Assembly (NCBI GenBank): GCA_965245735.1
Contig: CBDFAX010000025.1
Location: forward strand, 1-29,752
Reading direction: 5' to 3'
Origin: Abiotrophia sp965245735
GTDB taxonomy: Bacteria; Bacillota; Bacilli; Lactobacillales; Aerococcaceae
Length of the DNA stretch: 29,752 nucleotides
Each line of letters starts with the position of its first letter. Within the stretch, counting starts at the first letter, position 1. A model generated the notes under the pieces. The model did no database searches. It saw nothing but the letters and a program-made list of their open reading frames with translations, and was not told where the DNA came from. Positions 1-7,844 of this stretch are shown here, one piece after another. The translations under genes and the position numbers were made by a program.

Positions 1-196
1 CCTATGTCTTTCGAAAAAAATAATGGGTTTATGTGATTGCTACTAACAGCTTTTCAGCTCTATCGCAATCGTAATTAGGTTATCTCATTTTCTTGGCCTC
101 TCACCTTTTGTCAAGATTTGCTAAAATCTGATAGCATATTCAACTCAGTAGATTATTAATCGAGCTTGGCCCACCCACCCCAGACAAAGCCAAGCA

Positions 197-229
197 CAAA
201 AACAGGCGACTGGAAATTCAGTCGCCTGT
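197..229 (-). terminator. Rho-independent terminator of the amino-acid ABC operon
   Basis: An 11-bp perfect stem (ACAGGCGACTG at 202-212 with CAGTCGCCTGT at 219-229) has a 6-nt loop and is followed, reading the minus strand, by a T run. It lies directly after the stop of the ATP-binding gene. Bases 1-196 beyond it hold no gene that I can support, only a small AGATTT/AAATCT hairpin (114-129). Confidence 0.9.
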
Positions 230-235
230 AACTTA

Positions 236-970
236 TTAACTGCGTAAGTAACGTTCCAAGAATTGTTGGGTCCGTTCTTCTTGTGGGTTGACGAAGAGTT
301 GCTCTGGTGCGCCTTGTTCGGCGATGACCCCTTGGTCCATGAAGACCACGCGGTCGGAAACCTCACGAGCGAACTCCATTTCGTGGGTGACAATAATCAT
401 AGTCAAACCAGTGTGAGCCAATTCCTTCATAACCTTCAAGACTTCGCCGACCATCTCAGGGTCAAGTGCAGAAGTTGGTTCATCGAAGAGAATGACATCT
501 GGCTGCATGGTCAAAGCCCGAGCAATGGCTACCCGTTGCTTCTGCCCCCCAGATAATTGGCTAGGACGGGCATGAACATAATCCCCCATACCTACTTGTT
601 CCAGGAACTTAGTAGCTAAGGCTTCGGTCTCAGCCTTGTCCTTACCGAGGACCTTGATAGGGCCGACGGTACAGTTAGCTAAGACATCCATGTTATTGAA
701 GAGGTTGAAGGATTGGAAAACCATGCCGATATGGGTCCGGTACTTGTTGACGTCATGCTTAACGTCTAAGATATTCTCGCCCCGGTAGATGATTTCCCCA
801 CCGCTTGGTTCTTCTAATAGGTTAATACAACGCAAGAGGGTGGATTTACCTGAACCTGAAGAGCCGATAATGGTCACGACTTCCCCAGCTTCAACGGAAA
901 AATCAATGTCCTTGAGGACCGTACGGTCGCCAAAGGTTTTGCTTAAGTGTTGAATTTCTACAATCGCCAT
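236..970 (-). CDS. Polar amino-acid ABC transporter ATP-binding protein (GlnQ-like)
   Basis: This 244-residue cytosolic ATPase energises uptake of polar amino acids, probably glutamine, glutamate or a basic amino acid, through the permease encoded just upstream. The sequence shows a complete nucleotide-binding domain: Walker A GSSGSGKST (36-44), Q-loop near VFQSFN, signature LSGGQ (139-143), Walker B VILFDEP (159-165), the D-loop SALD and the H-loop THEME. The length and the THEMEFAREV sequence are typical of the GlnQ/ArtP/HisP branch. The start codon follows the permease stop by only 2 bp, so the two genes must be co-transcribed and probably translationally coupled. The terminator at 197-229 closes the operon. 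The exact substrate cannot be read from the ATPase, so I give no gene symbol. Confidence 0.93.
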   Translation of the reverse strand: MAIVEIQHLSKTFGDRTVLKDIDFSVEAGEVVTIIGSSGSGKSTLLRCINLLEEPSGGEIIYRGENILDVKHDVNKYRTHIGMVFQSFNLFNNMDVLANCTVGPIKVLGKDKAETEALATKFLEQVGMGDYVHARPSQLSGGQKQRVAIARALTMQPDVILFDEPTSALDPEMVGEVLKVMKELAHTGLTMIIVTHEMEFAREVSDRVVFMDQGVIAEQGAPEQLFVNPQEERTQQFLERYLRS

Positions 971-972
971 GA

Positions 973-2580
973 TTAGGCCTCCTCTTTGAGCACTGCCACT
1001 TGTTGTTGGTTACCGGCAGCCAGTTGATCACTTGGGCGACCGTCAATGCGTTTTTCAATGGCGCGCAAGAGTGATGTAATGGTAAAGGTTAAGATGAAGT
1101 AGATAACGGCCGTTACGAAGAAGGTCTCGAAGTAACGGAAGTTATTGCCGGCAATGGTCTTGGTCGTGAAGTAGAGTTCGCTGACCGAGATAACGTTGAG
1201 GACAGATGTATCCTTAACGTTGATGACAAATTCATTCCCGACAGATGGCAGAATGGTCCGGAAGACTTGTGGCATGACCACTTCTTTCATGGTTTGCCAG
1301 TGGTTCATCCCGATAGCACGAGCCGCTTCAAATTGGCCCTTGTCGATGGCGTAAATCCCACCCCGAACGACTTCGGCAATGTAGGCCCCGGTGTTAATGG
1401 AGACAACCAGGAAGGCCGCCGACATAGGGGTTAATTTCCAGCCCCAGAGTAGGTCGGTCCCGTAGTAGAAGATCATGGCTTGAACGATCATCGGTGTGCC
1501 ACGGAAGATGGCAATATAGGCATTGAGCAATAGGTTAGCAACCTTCAAAATCCCATTATGGATTTGGCTCTTAGACTTCGGAATGGTCCGGATAATCCCG
1601 ACGGCCAAACCAATCAGGAGACCGATTAAGGTACCAGTTAAGGATACCCAGAGGGTCATGCCTGTCCCGGCCAGGTATTGTCGCCAGTTCTGAGTGGCAA
1701 TCTCCCAAGTACGAGCAAAGAAGTTATAATCTTCTGTGGTCGCTTCCTCAGTGCTGCTTTCTTCTTGACCGTCAGCCGCTGGCTGGTTCTTAATGGCCTG
1801 GTCCATGAAGTCCTTACGTTGTTGATCGGAGATTTCCGCAATGGCTTCATTGATTTGGGTCATGAGGGGACTCCCCTTCTTGACCCCGATAGAGACCTTG
1901 CGGTCCTCTGGTGCCACTTGGAAGCTTGGATTAAGTTCTACGTAGGTGAACAGAGGGTTAGCGGCTGCCGCAGAGACAGCTTCTGGATATTCTGAGATGT
2001 AGGCATCTAGCTTGCCTGCTTCTAAGGCTACCCGCAAGACAGGGAAAGAATCCTGTGCCTGCTCAACCTGAGCGTCCTTGAGTTGTTTCAACAAGCCATA
2101 GTGCAAGGTCCCTTGTTGACCTGACACCTTAGCACCCGCAAAGTCGTCTAAGGTCTTAGCTTGGGTGTAAGGTGAATCCTTGCGTACCACCATGACAAAA
2201 CGTGAGTCATAGTAAGACTCGGAGAAGTCAATCTCCTTAGCGCGTTCTGCTGTTGGCGACATGCCGGCAATAATCATATCTATCTTGTCCGATTGGACAG
2301 CTGGTAAAAGCCCATCCCACTCCGTCTTGACCACTTGGACTTCGCGGCCTAATTTTTCCCCAATCTTACGCGCGATTTGCACGTCGTAACCATTGGCGAA
2401 TTCCTTGGAGTCCTTAATAGGTACAGCACCGTTAGCGTTGGTGGACTGTGTCCAGTTATAAGGCGGATAGCCCGCTTCCATCCCGATCAATAGGGGTTGA
2501 GCGTCTTGCTTCTTGGCGCCACACGCTACCATCATGAATGCAACGAAGGCTAATGCCAAGAATTTTAACGATTTTTTCAT
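973..2580 (-). CDS. Fused substrate-binding protein/permease of an amino-acid ABC transporter
   Basis: This 535-residue protein joins a type-3 amino-acid binding domain to its permease in one chain. Residues 1-20 form a lipoprotein-type signal (KKSLKF, hydrophobic stretch, then MVAC with Cys20). About 28-265 is the binding domain (EAGYPPYNW, GYDVQIARKIG, SGQQGT). A Glu/Thr-rich linker follows, and about 285-510 is the membrane domain with several helices and the permease motif EVVRGGIYAIDKGQFEAARA. The start chosen is ATG at 2580, with AGGAG 8 nt upstream; the GTG three codons earlier overlaps that ribosome site. Unlike lactococcal GlnP, which carries two tandem binding domains, this has one. 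It would dimerise, giving two binding domains per transporter. Substrate unassigned; confident in the class. Confidence 0.92.
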   Translation of the reverse strand: MKKSLKFLALAFVAFMMVACGAKKQDAQPLLIGMEAGYPPYNWTQSTNANGAVPIKDSKEFANGYDVQIARKIGEKLGREVQVVKTEWDGLLPAVQSDKIDMIIAGMSPTAERAKEIDFSESYYDSRFVMVVRKDSPYTQAKTLDDFAGAKVSGQQGTLHYGLLKQLKDAQVEQAQDSFPVLRVALEAGKLDAYISEYPEAVSAAAANPLFTYVELNPSFQVAPEDRKVSIGVKKGSPLMTQINEAIAEISDQQRKDFMDQAIKNQPAADGQEESSTEEATTEDYNFFARTWEIATQNWRQYLAGTGMTLWVSLTGTLIGLLIGLAVGIIRTIPKSKSQIHNGILKVANLLLNAYIAIFRGTPMIVQAMIFYYGTDLLWGWKLTPMSAAFLVVSINTGAYIAEVVRGGIYAIDKGQFEAARAIGMNHWQTMKEVVMPQVFRTILPSVGNEFVINVKDTSVLNVISVSELYFTTKTIAGNNFRYFETFFVTAVIYFILTFTITSLLRAIEKRIDGRPSDQLAAGNQQQVAVLKEEA

Positions 2581-2614
2581 TTTTCTCACTCCTATTAATA
2601 GAATTATAATAATA

Positions 2615-2642
2615 AGTATACACCTTCAGAATCATAGTGCAA
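2615..2642 (-). promoter_or_regulatory. Promoter of the amino-acid ABC operon
   Basis: On the minus strand, TTGCAC (2637-2642) and TATACT (2615-2620) are separated by 16 bp. The start codon is about 35 nt downstream. There is no room for a riboswitch or T-box leader. Confidence 0.8.
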
Positions 2643-2714
2643 GATATTTTTAAGATGAAAGCGTTATTTATGGTTTAATTTTTTCAAATGTCCCAACTAT
2701 TCTCTCAGCTAAAC

Positions 2715-2743
2715 TTGCACTCTGGCCTCTATTACTATACACT
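2715..2743 (+). promoter_or_regulatory. Promoter of the glycosyltransferase gene
   Basis: TTGCAC (2715-2720) and TACACT (2738-2743) have a 17-bp spacer; TATACA (2736-2741) is an alternative -10. The promoter lies inside the long open frame that begins at 2688, which argues that translation really starts at the downstream GTG. Confidence 0.6.
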
Positions 2744-2783
2744 TAAGGAAAGCAATCGCATTTTATTTAAAGGAGGTTTCGGG

Positions 2784-3806
2784 GTGAAAGTCCTACTCTA
2801 CAGTCAACATCTCGACAAGATTGCCAAATCTGGCCTTGGTAAATCAATTAAACATCAAATGAAGGCCTTGGAACATGCCGGGATTGACTACACCACCGAT
2901 CCCAAGGACTCCTTCGATTTATTACATATCAATACCTACTTCCCCCAATCCATGCTCTTCGCCCGTAAATGTCGCAAGCAAGGCATTCCGGTCGTCTATC
3001 ATGCCCATTCGACCATGGAGGACTTCCGAAACTCCTTCCGCTTCTCTAATCAGCTAGCGCCTATCTTCAAACGCTGGCTCATGACCTGCTACCAACAAGG
3101 CGATGTCCTCATTACGCCTACACCCTACTCCAAGCGTTTACTCGATTCCTATCATATGGGGCGGGAAATCTTCGTCCTATCTAACGGTATTGAGCTAGAG
3201 AAATTTGCCCCTCAGCCTCAGGCACGGGAGCTCTTCCGGGCTCGCTACGGGCTGATCGAGCAAGACTTCGTCTGCATCGGGATTGGCCTCTACCTAGAGC
3301 GCAAGGGCCTTCTAGATTTTGTGGAGTTGGCTAAGCGCCTACCCCATATCCGCTTCATCTGGTTCGGCTATACGGATTTGAACCTAGTGCCGTCCGCTAT
3401 TCGGGCTGCGGTCTCCAATCCGCCGGCCAACCTGACCTTTGCTGGCTATGTCGACAACCAGCAGATTATTCAGGCCATGCAGGGCAGCGACCTCTACCTC
3501 TTCCCTACCTTGGAAGAAACCGAGGGCATTCCGGCCGTAGAGGCCTGTGCCGCCCATGCCAAATTCATCGTTCGGGACATTCCGGTCTTCGATGACTGGC
3601 TAACCGACCAGGTCAACGTCTATAAGGCTAAGGATGTCGATGACTTCGAGCGTCTGATTCGGGCTAGCCAAGCCCAAGAGCTACCTGACTTGACCCAGGC
3701 AGCCTATCCTGTAGCGGTTCAACGTGACCTAGCGGTCATCGGCCAAGAACTAGGCCGCATCTACGGCCATGCCATTCGCGTCAGCCAGGAACGGCAAGGA
3801 TTATAG
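2784..3806 (+). CDS. GT4 family glycosyltransferase, CpoA/LafB-like glycolipid synthase
   Basis: This 340-residue enzyme resembles the streptococcal CpoA and listerial LafB proteins as I remember them. Those add a second sugar to glucosyl-diacylglycerol, making the membrane glycolipid that anchors lipoteichoic acid. Supporting segments are KSGLGKSIKHQMKALE near residue 15, HAHSTMEDFRNSF at 73-85, and the GT4 nucleotide-sugar motif EETEGIPAVE (244-253), with the two glutamates of the EX7E pattern at 245 and 253. No signal or membrane helix is seen; such enzymes bind the inner membrane face peripherally. The GTG start at 2784 is preceded by AAAGGAGG at good spacing; the frame stays open to 2688, but the promoter falls within that extension. 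It stands alone, without the second glycosyltransferase that often accompanies it. Donor and acceptor are inferred. Confidence 0.8.
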   Translation: MKVLLYSQHLDKIAKSGLGKSIKHQMKALEHAGIDYTTDPKDSFDLLHINTYFPQSMLFARKCRKQGIPVVYHAHSTMEDFRNSFRFSNQLAPIFKRWLMTCYQQGDVLITPTPYSKRLLDSYHMGREIFVLSNGIELEKFAPQPQARELFRARYGLIEQDFVCIGIGLYLERKGLLDFVELAKRLPHIRFIWFGYTDLNLVPSAIRAAVSNPPANLTFAGYVDNQQIIQAMQGSDLYLFPTLEETEGIPAVEACAAHAKFIVRDIPVFDDWLTDQVNVYKAKDVDDFERLIRASQAQELPDLTQAAYPVAVQRDLAVIGQELGRIYGHAIRVSQERQGL

Positions 3807-3812
3807 AATAGT

Positions 3813-3839
3813 AAAAGGTGGGAGTTGCCCACCTTTTTT
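3813..3839 (+). terminator. Terminator of the glycosyltransferase gene
   Basis: The stem AAAAGGTGGG (3813-3822) pairs with CCCACCTTTT (3828-3837) around a 5-nt loop and runs into T residues, 7 nt after the stop codon. Confidence 0.92.
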
Positions 3840-3852
3840 CTATGCTCTAAAC

Positions 3853-3964
3853 CGTGTGAGGCCAGCACCACTCGAGCCAAAAGACGGGACTTGTGGTGGG
3901 ACCGGCTTCAGCCAGCCTGCGGCTGTCTTCCGCCTTTTGGTTTAAGTGGGGCTTGGCTCACACG
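3853..3964. repeat. Large interrupted inverted repeat, possible structured RNA or BOX-like element
   Basis: The outer arms CGTGTGAG (3853-3860) and CTCACACG (3957-3964) are perfect complements. Inside them CCAAAAGACGG (3877-3887) pairs with CCGCCTTTTGG (3930-3940) with one mismatch, and the centre holds CAGCC/GGCTG. The element therefore folds as one long branched hairpin of about 112 nt. Its central segment AGCCTGCGGCT resembles, on the other strand, part of the pneumococcal BOX element, and segment 3899-3931 matches a repeat unit near 19590. It contains no credible gene. Whether it acts as RNA, as an mRNA-end stabiliser or as a passive repeat is unknown. Confidence 0.6.
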
Positions 3965-3975
3965 CCTTTGGACAC

Positions 3976-4011
3976 AGATAAAAAGGGTGGGAAATACTTT
4001 TCCCACCCTTT
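3976..4011 (-). terminator. Terminator between convergent transcripts, ending the 4017-7704 operon
   Basis: A 13-bp perfect stem (AAAGGGTGGGAAA at 3982-3994 with its complement at 3999-4011) has a TACT loop. The T run follows on the minus strand, so it mainly ends the minus operon; it can also stop read-through from the glycosyltransferase side. Confidence 0.9.
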
Positions 4012-4016
4012 CTATC

Positions 4017-4367
4017 TTACCCCTCCGTCTGGCGGAGGTGGTCCACAAATTTATCCAGTTGATGCTTGTCCCGCGCCTTCTGGGCCTGAGAAATATTGCT
4101 AGGATTGAGGTAAATCCGTAGCTGTTCGACGTCGGCCGCATCATAGGCGACCACTGCCTCCCCTTCTTCCTCATTGTCCGAGACCCGAGCCACCCGGTCG
4201 AATTCCTGGCTCAAGAGAGCCAACAAATCCTCGGCCACGGCTTCCCGTAAGACTTGATACATGGCAGCAAAGGGCGCCGGAATCATAAAGGCGTCAACCT
4301 GCACCAAGTCCTCTTGGGCTTGCTCCTTGTGGGCTTTTTGCTTTCTTTTGCTTGGCTTTTTGGACAC
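4017..4367 (-). CDS. Small protein of unknown function
   Basis: I do not recognise this 116-residue protein. It begins at GTG with AAAGGAG 7 nt before it, and its start is 16 bp after the HAD gene stop, so it looks like a real last gene of the operon. The N-terminus (residues 2-20) is rich in lysine, arginine and glutamine (KKPSKRKQKAHKEQ). Residues 25-65 are hydrophobic-amphipathic (VDAFMIPAPFAAMYQVLREA) and should be helical. A short acidic stretch (DNEEEGE) follows, and then a charged C-terminus. There is no signal peptide and no true membrane helix. The basic start suggests nucleic-acid or ribosome contact, but that is only a guess. Confidence 0.75.
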   Translation of the reverse strand: MSKKPSKRKQKAHKEQAQEDLVQVDAFMIPAPFAAMYQVLREAVAEDLLALLSQEFDRVARVSDNEEEGEAVVAYDAADVEQLRIYLNPSNISQAQKARDKHQLDKFVDHLRQTEG

Positions 4368-4383
4368 GGTCTCGCTCCTTTAC

Positions 4384-5217
4384 TTAGCGACGATATTGGG
4401 CCAGGAAGGCCGCACTTGGGTCGGCCACTAGGGCTTCCAGGATATCAATCACTGCTTGCGATTCATTATCGCCAATTTGATAACGGCAGATAGCCAATAA
4501 ATCTGGATCGGCGTTGCCCATGGCTAGGCTATAATCGACCACTTCCATCATGGTCTGGTCATTGAGGCTATCACCGAAGGCCATGGTCTGGCTGGCATCC
4601 GTCTGAAGATAGTCTTGCAGGTAGCGGATAGCCTTGCCCTTGCCCCCTTGGGGACTGAAGACATCAATCCAACGGCCACCACTGGTCACCGCATGCCCCT
4701 CTGGGAAACGCTCATTGAGAATCCGCGTCATGACCTTATTGTCGGCTACGCTACGCTTACTCATGACCGATAGTTGAAGAATGGCTTCTTCTGGATTGAG
4801 GTCACGGAAATTAACCAAATGATCAATATGCGGATGGTAGAGACGGAAATGATCCAAGGCATCCTGATCTTGGGTCACGGCATAGGAGCCACGGTCGGTC
4901 ATGACCAGACAGAAGAAATCCGAGAACTCATTGAGGAAGTCAATAATGGCTTCGGTCGTGTCGTAGTCCAAGGCGCTATAATGAAGGCCTTGCTCTTCTA
5001 CCATAATGGCGTTACCGTTAGTCGAGGCAAAGAGCAGTTCCTGACGTAATTGGTCATCAAAATAGCCGCGCAACTTAGGATAGCTATTGCCTGAGGCAAT
5101 ACAGACCCGGGTTCCGGCTTCCTTAAGGGCATGAACTGCCCGCTCGAAGCGATCCAAATCAAAGGACTTGTCCCCTCTTAAGAGGGTCCCGTCCATATCA
5201 ATGGCGATTAATTTCAT
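4384..5217 (-). CDS. Cof-type HAD-IIB family phosphatase
   Basis: This 277-residue cytosolic protein belongs to the Cof/YidA group of HAD hydrolases, which dephosphorylate sugar phosphates or related small phosphates. It carries HAD motif I DMDGT (Asp7 nucleophile, Asp9 acid/base), motif II in the CIASGNS segment (39-45), motif III Lys around GGKGKA (191-196) and motif IV GDSLND (215-220). The cap between residues 85 and 185 is the C2 type typical of this group. GAAGGAG lies 10 nt before the ATG. It sits 25 bp after the aldo/keto reductase and 16 bp before the small unknown gene, so it is mid-operon. The true substrate cannot be inferred. Confidence 0.92.
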   Translation of the reverse strand: MKLIAIDMDGTLLRGDKSFDLDRFERAVHALKEAGTRVCIASGNSYPKLRGYFDDQLRQELLFASTNGNAIMVEEQGLHYSALDYDTTEAIIDFLNEFSDFFCLVMTDRGSYAVTQDQDALDHFRLYHPHIDHLVNFRDLNPEEAILQLSVMSKRSVADNKVMTRILNERFPEGHAVTSGGRWIDVFSPQGGKGKAIRYLQDYLQTDASQTMAFGDSLNDQTMMEVVDYSLAMGNADPDLLAICRYQIGDNESQAVIDILEALVADPSAAFLAQYRR

Positions 5218-5242
5218 TGATTCTTGTCTCCTTCACACTTGA

Positions 5243-6166
5243 TTAAGGGAGGCGATTGCCTGCACTCTTGTAGATGTCATACCATTCTTGGCGAGTCATG
5301 TGCACACGTTCAGCCTGGGCCAGCGCTTCAATCCGCTTAGGACTCATGGTCCCCACAATCGGTTGGAAGCCGGCCGGATGGCGCAAGAGCCAGGCAATGA
5401 CCATGGCTTCGAAGGCCACACCATGCTGCTTAGCACCCTGACTTAAGGTCTCGGTCAAGAGCTGATAATCTGGATGGGTCATGAAGACCCCTTGATGCAA
5501 GTCTACCTGGAAGGGCGACCATGGTTGGATAGTGATGCCCTTGAGGCGACAATAATCCAGAATACCTCCATCCCGGTTAATGCTTGATTCTTCTCGCATA
5601 TTAACATTGAGGCCGGCATCAATCATGGGGGTGTGGGCAGGCCCCAACTGCAATTGATTAATAATGAGGGGCTGATTTACACTGGCCTGCAGCAGTTCCA
5701 TTTGATAGGGATTCTGATTGCTGACGCCGAAATAACGCACCTTACCGGCTGCATGCAAACGGTCGAAGGCGGCTGCCACCTGGTCCGGCTCCATCAAGGC
5801 ATCGGGCCGATGCAGGAGCAAGACGTCCAGATAGTCGGTCTTGAGGCGTTTGAGAATGCCGTCTACCGAATCCAGGATATGCTGACTAGAAAAGTCAAAA
5901 TATCCTTCCGGCAGGCGAATCCCACACTTGGACTGGATTAGCAGCTGATCACGCGGAATACCTAGTTCCTTGACAGCTTGAGCAAAGCGGACTTCCGACT
6001 CGCCCCGGCCATAGATATCAGCATGATCGAAGAAATTAATGCCGACCTGGCGGGCGGTCTCGATGACCTGGCTAGCTTCTTGTAGCGAATGGGAGGCCAT
6101 GCGCATGCAGCCTAGGGCGATGCGACTGGCTCCGGCTAAGTGACGACCAAGACATAAGGTTTCCAT
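5243..6166 (-). CDS. Aldo/keto reductase, YdhF-like oxidoreductase
   Basis: This 307-residue NADPH-dependent oxidoreductase belongs to the aldo/keto reductase superfamily. The catalytic tetrad is visible: Asp47 and Tyr52 in FFDHADIYGRGESE, Lys80 in QSKCG, and His119 in DVLLLHRPD. The signature GKVRYFGVSN and the NADP-binding end (PIVGTMSPKRIE) are also present. The closest class known to me is the YdhF group, whose physiological substrate is undefined. AAAGGAG is 8 nt before the ATG. The gap to the upstream HerA-like gene is 44 bp with no terminator, which makes it the second gene of that operon. Confidence 0.92.
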   Translation of the reverse strand: METLCLGRHLAGASRIALGCMRMASHSLQEASQVIETARQVGINFFDHADIYGRGESEVRFAQAVKELGIPRDQLLIQSKCGIRLPEGYFDFSSQHILDSVDGILKRLKTDYLDVLLLHRPDALMEPDQVAAAFDRLHAAGKVRYFGVSNQNPYQMELLQASVNQPLIINQLQLGPAHTPMIDAGLNVNMREESSINRDGGILDYCRLKGITIQPWSPFQVDLHQGVFMTHPDYQLLTETLSQGAKQHGVAFEAMVIAWLLRHPAGFQPIVGTMSPKRIEALAQAERVHMTRQEWYDIYKSAGNRLP

Positions 6167-6210
6167 GATAGCGACTCCTTTATTGGCTGGCGTAGGAATG
6201 GGACAAGGTC

Positions 6211-7704
6211 TTACTTCTTGAACATACCGGTAATCCCGCGGGATACCACACGGCCGACTTCACGACCCACTTGGCCGACCACATTCTTCATGAAACGATC
6301 CAAGAGGTTGTCTGTCTTGCGACCACCAGTGCTGCTTGACTTCTTGCTAGTTTTTGCCACGTCTTCATCCTCCTCTTCTTCTACTTCTGCTGCCTCTGCA
6401 GCTTGAGCGGCTGCTAAGAGGGCCGCCTCCTGTTCTTGGGTTTGTTTGAGAATGACTTCATGGGCACTCTCACGGTCGATGGCTTCACCATACTTGTCAT
6501 CCAATGGTGAGCTATTCATTAGGCTGGCCTTAACGGTTGGGTCGATCGTCCCTAAGAGACTTTGCGGTGGGTAAATGAGTACCCGGTCGGCTAGGCTAGG
6601 GCTCCCATCTTCTGTCAGGGTAGACACCACAGCTTCCCCTACCTTGAGTTCTTGAATGACCTTGGCTAGGTCTTGGTTGGCTTCTTGACGGAAGGTGTCC
6701 GCTACCGTTTTAACGGTCTTGAGTTCCTTAGGTGTAAAGGCCCGCAAACCATGCTGGATGCGGTTAGCCAATTGGCTGGCTACCTTGTCTGGAATATCGG
6801 TTGGGTTTTGGGTAATGAAGTAAACCCCGACCCCTTTGGACCGCACTAAGCGGACAATGAGCTCAATCTTCTCTAATAAGACAGCCGGCGCATCCTTGAA
6901 AAGGGCGTGGGCTTCATCGAAGAAGAAGACCAACTTAGGTTTATCCAAGTCTCCGACTTCCGGAAGGTTCTCATAGAGCTCAGCCAAGAGGGCCAAGAGC
7001 ACCGTCGCGTACAAGGTTGGCTGGTTGAAGAGCTGTTCCGCATTGAGGATGTTGACAATCCCACGACCATCGCTGTCTTGGCGCATGAGGTCGGCAATCT
7101 CCAAGCTTGGCTCACCAAAGAACTTGGCTGCCCCTTGTTGCTCTAAAATAACCAGAGAGCGTAAAATAGCCCCAACTGAACGGGCTGGAATGTTACCGTA
7201 GTGTTGGCTTAATTCGCCAGCATGAGCGGCCACATAGTTAAGCATGGCCCGTAAGTCCATGAGGTCAATCAGCAAGAGACCTTGCTTATCGGCCACATCG
7301 AAGACCACATTGAGAATGGATTCTTGGGTTTCATTGAGGCCCAAGAGACGGGTTAACATGACAGGCCCCATATCGGAGACGGTCAAACGCAAAGGCGTCC
7401 CGTTCTCGCCTTTGACATCCCAAAGTTGTACAGGATAAGAACTTGGTTCATAGTTCTCACGACCTGTCTGAGCCAGACGCTCGCTGACATCGGTATTATT
7501 GGCTTGAGCCAAGGACATAAGGTCCCCCTTGATATCAGAGAGGACGACTGGAATGCCTTCTTGGCTTAGCAATTCGGCCAAGACCTTAAGGGTCACGGTC
7601 TTACCGGTCCCTGTCGCACCGGCGATAATGCCGTGGCGGTTTAATTTATCAAGGCGAAGTTGCGCTGGATGCGCCCCCTGCCCGAAGGTGATGACTGAAG
7701 TCAT
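6211..7704 (-). CDS. HerA-like ATPase, DUF853 family
   Basis: This 497-residue protein is a FtsK/HerA-superfamily ATPase of the DUF853 type, often annotated as an ATP-binding or helicase HerA-like protein. Walker A GATGTGKT is at 29-36, and Walker B reads FFFDEAHALF with DEAH at 263-266. A region near FITQNPTDIPDKV resembles sensor and arginine-finger segments of hexameric pumps. Residues about 425-470 are an alanine- and glutamate-rich linker, and the last 25 residues are basic and glycine-rich. An open frame continues to 7842, but ATG at 7704 has AAGGGGGAAAG just before it, starts with the conserved MTSVITFG, and follows the promoter. The biological role of DUF853 in bacteria is unclear; it lacks the nuclease partner (NurA) seen in archaea. 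Confidence 0.88.
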   Translation of the reverse strand: MTSVITFGQGAHPAQLRLDKLNRHGIIAGATGTGKTVTLKVLAELLSQEGIPVVLSDIKGDLMSLAQANNTDVSERLAQTGRENYEPSSYPVQLWDVKGENGTPLRLTVSDMGPVMLTRLLGLNETQESILNVVFDVADKQGLLLIDLMDLRAMLNYVAAHAGELSQHYGNIPARSVGAILRSLVILEQQGAAKFFGEPSLEIADLMRQDSDGRGIVNILNAEQLFNQPTLYATVLLALLAELYENLPEVGDLDKPKLVFFFDEAHALFKDAPAVLLEKIELIVRLVRSKGVGVYFITQNPTDIPDKVASQLANRIQHGLRAFTPKELKTVKTVADTFRQEANQDLAKVIQELKVGEAVVSTLTEDGSPSLADRVLIYPPQSLLGTIDPTVKASLMNSSPLDDKYGEAIDRESAHEVILKQTQEQEAALLAAAQAAEAAEVEEEEDEDVAKTSKKSSSTGGRKTDNLLDRFMKNVVGQVGREVGRVVSRGITGMFKK

Positions 7705-7768
7705 GCTCTTTCCCCCTTTTTTCTTGATGACACTGGACAGTCTTGGCCCAGTTGCCCATTCTACTCTT

Positions 7769-7777
7769 ATTTTAACA
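7769..7777 (-). promoter_or_regulatory. Extended -10 promoter of the HerA-like operon
   Basis: On the minus strand TGT precedes TAAAAT (7769-7774), an extended -10 without a convincing -35. It lies between the mecA terminator and the chosen start at 7704. Confidence 0.55.
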
Positions 7778-7801
7778 TATCCATGGCCCGTAAGCGACCA
7801 C

Positions 7802-7836
7802 AAAAAAGCCGTCCACAGGTAAATCCTGTCGACGGC
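7802..7836 (-). terminator. Terminator of mecA
   Basis: GCCGTC and ACAGG (7808-7819) pair with CCTGT and GACGGC (7825-7836), with one internal mismatch and a 5-nt loop. Six T residues follow on the minus strand. Confidence 0.9.
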
Positions 7837-7844
7837 AATCATTC

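Noticed and set aside
2688..2783. Upstream 32-codon extension of the glycosyltransferase
   Set aside because: It contains the likely promoter, has no ribosome site, and is not seen in related proteins; GTG at 2784 has AAAGGAGG.
3825..4174. Several open frames of 69-98 residues on both strands around 3825-4174
   Set aside because: They run through the terminators and the inverted repeat, overlap the better-supported gene at 4017-4367, and have unlikely compositions.
7705..7842. 46-codon N-terminal extension of the HerA-like protein
   Set aside because: It covers the mecA terminator and the extended -10 promoter; the conserved protein starts at ATG 7704 behind a strong ribosome site.
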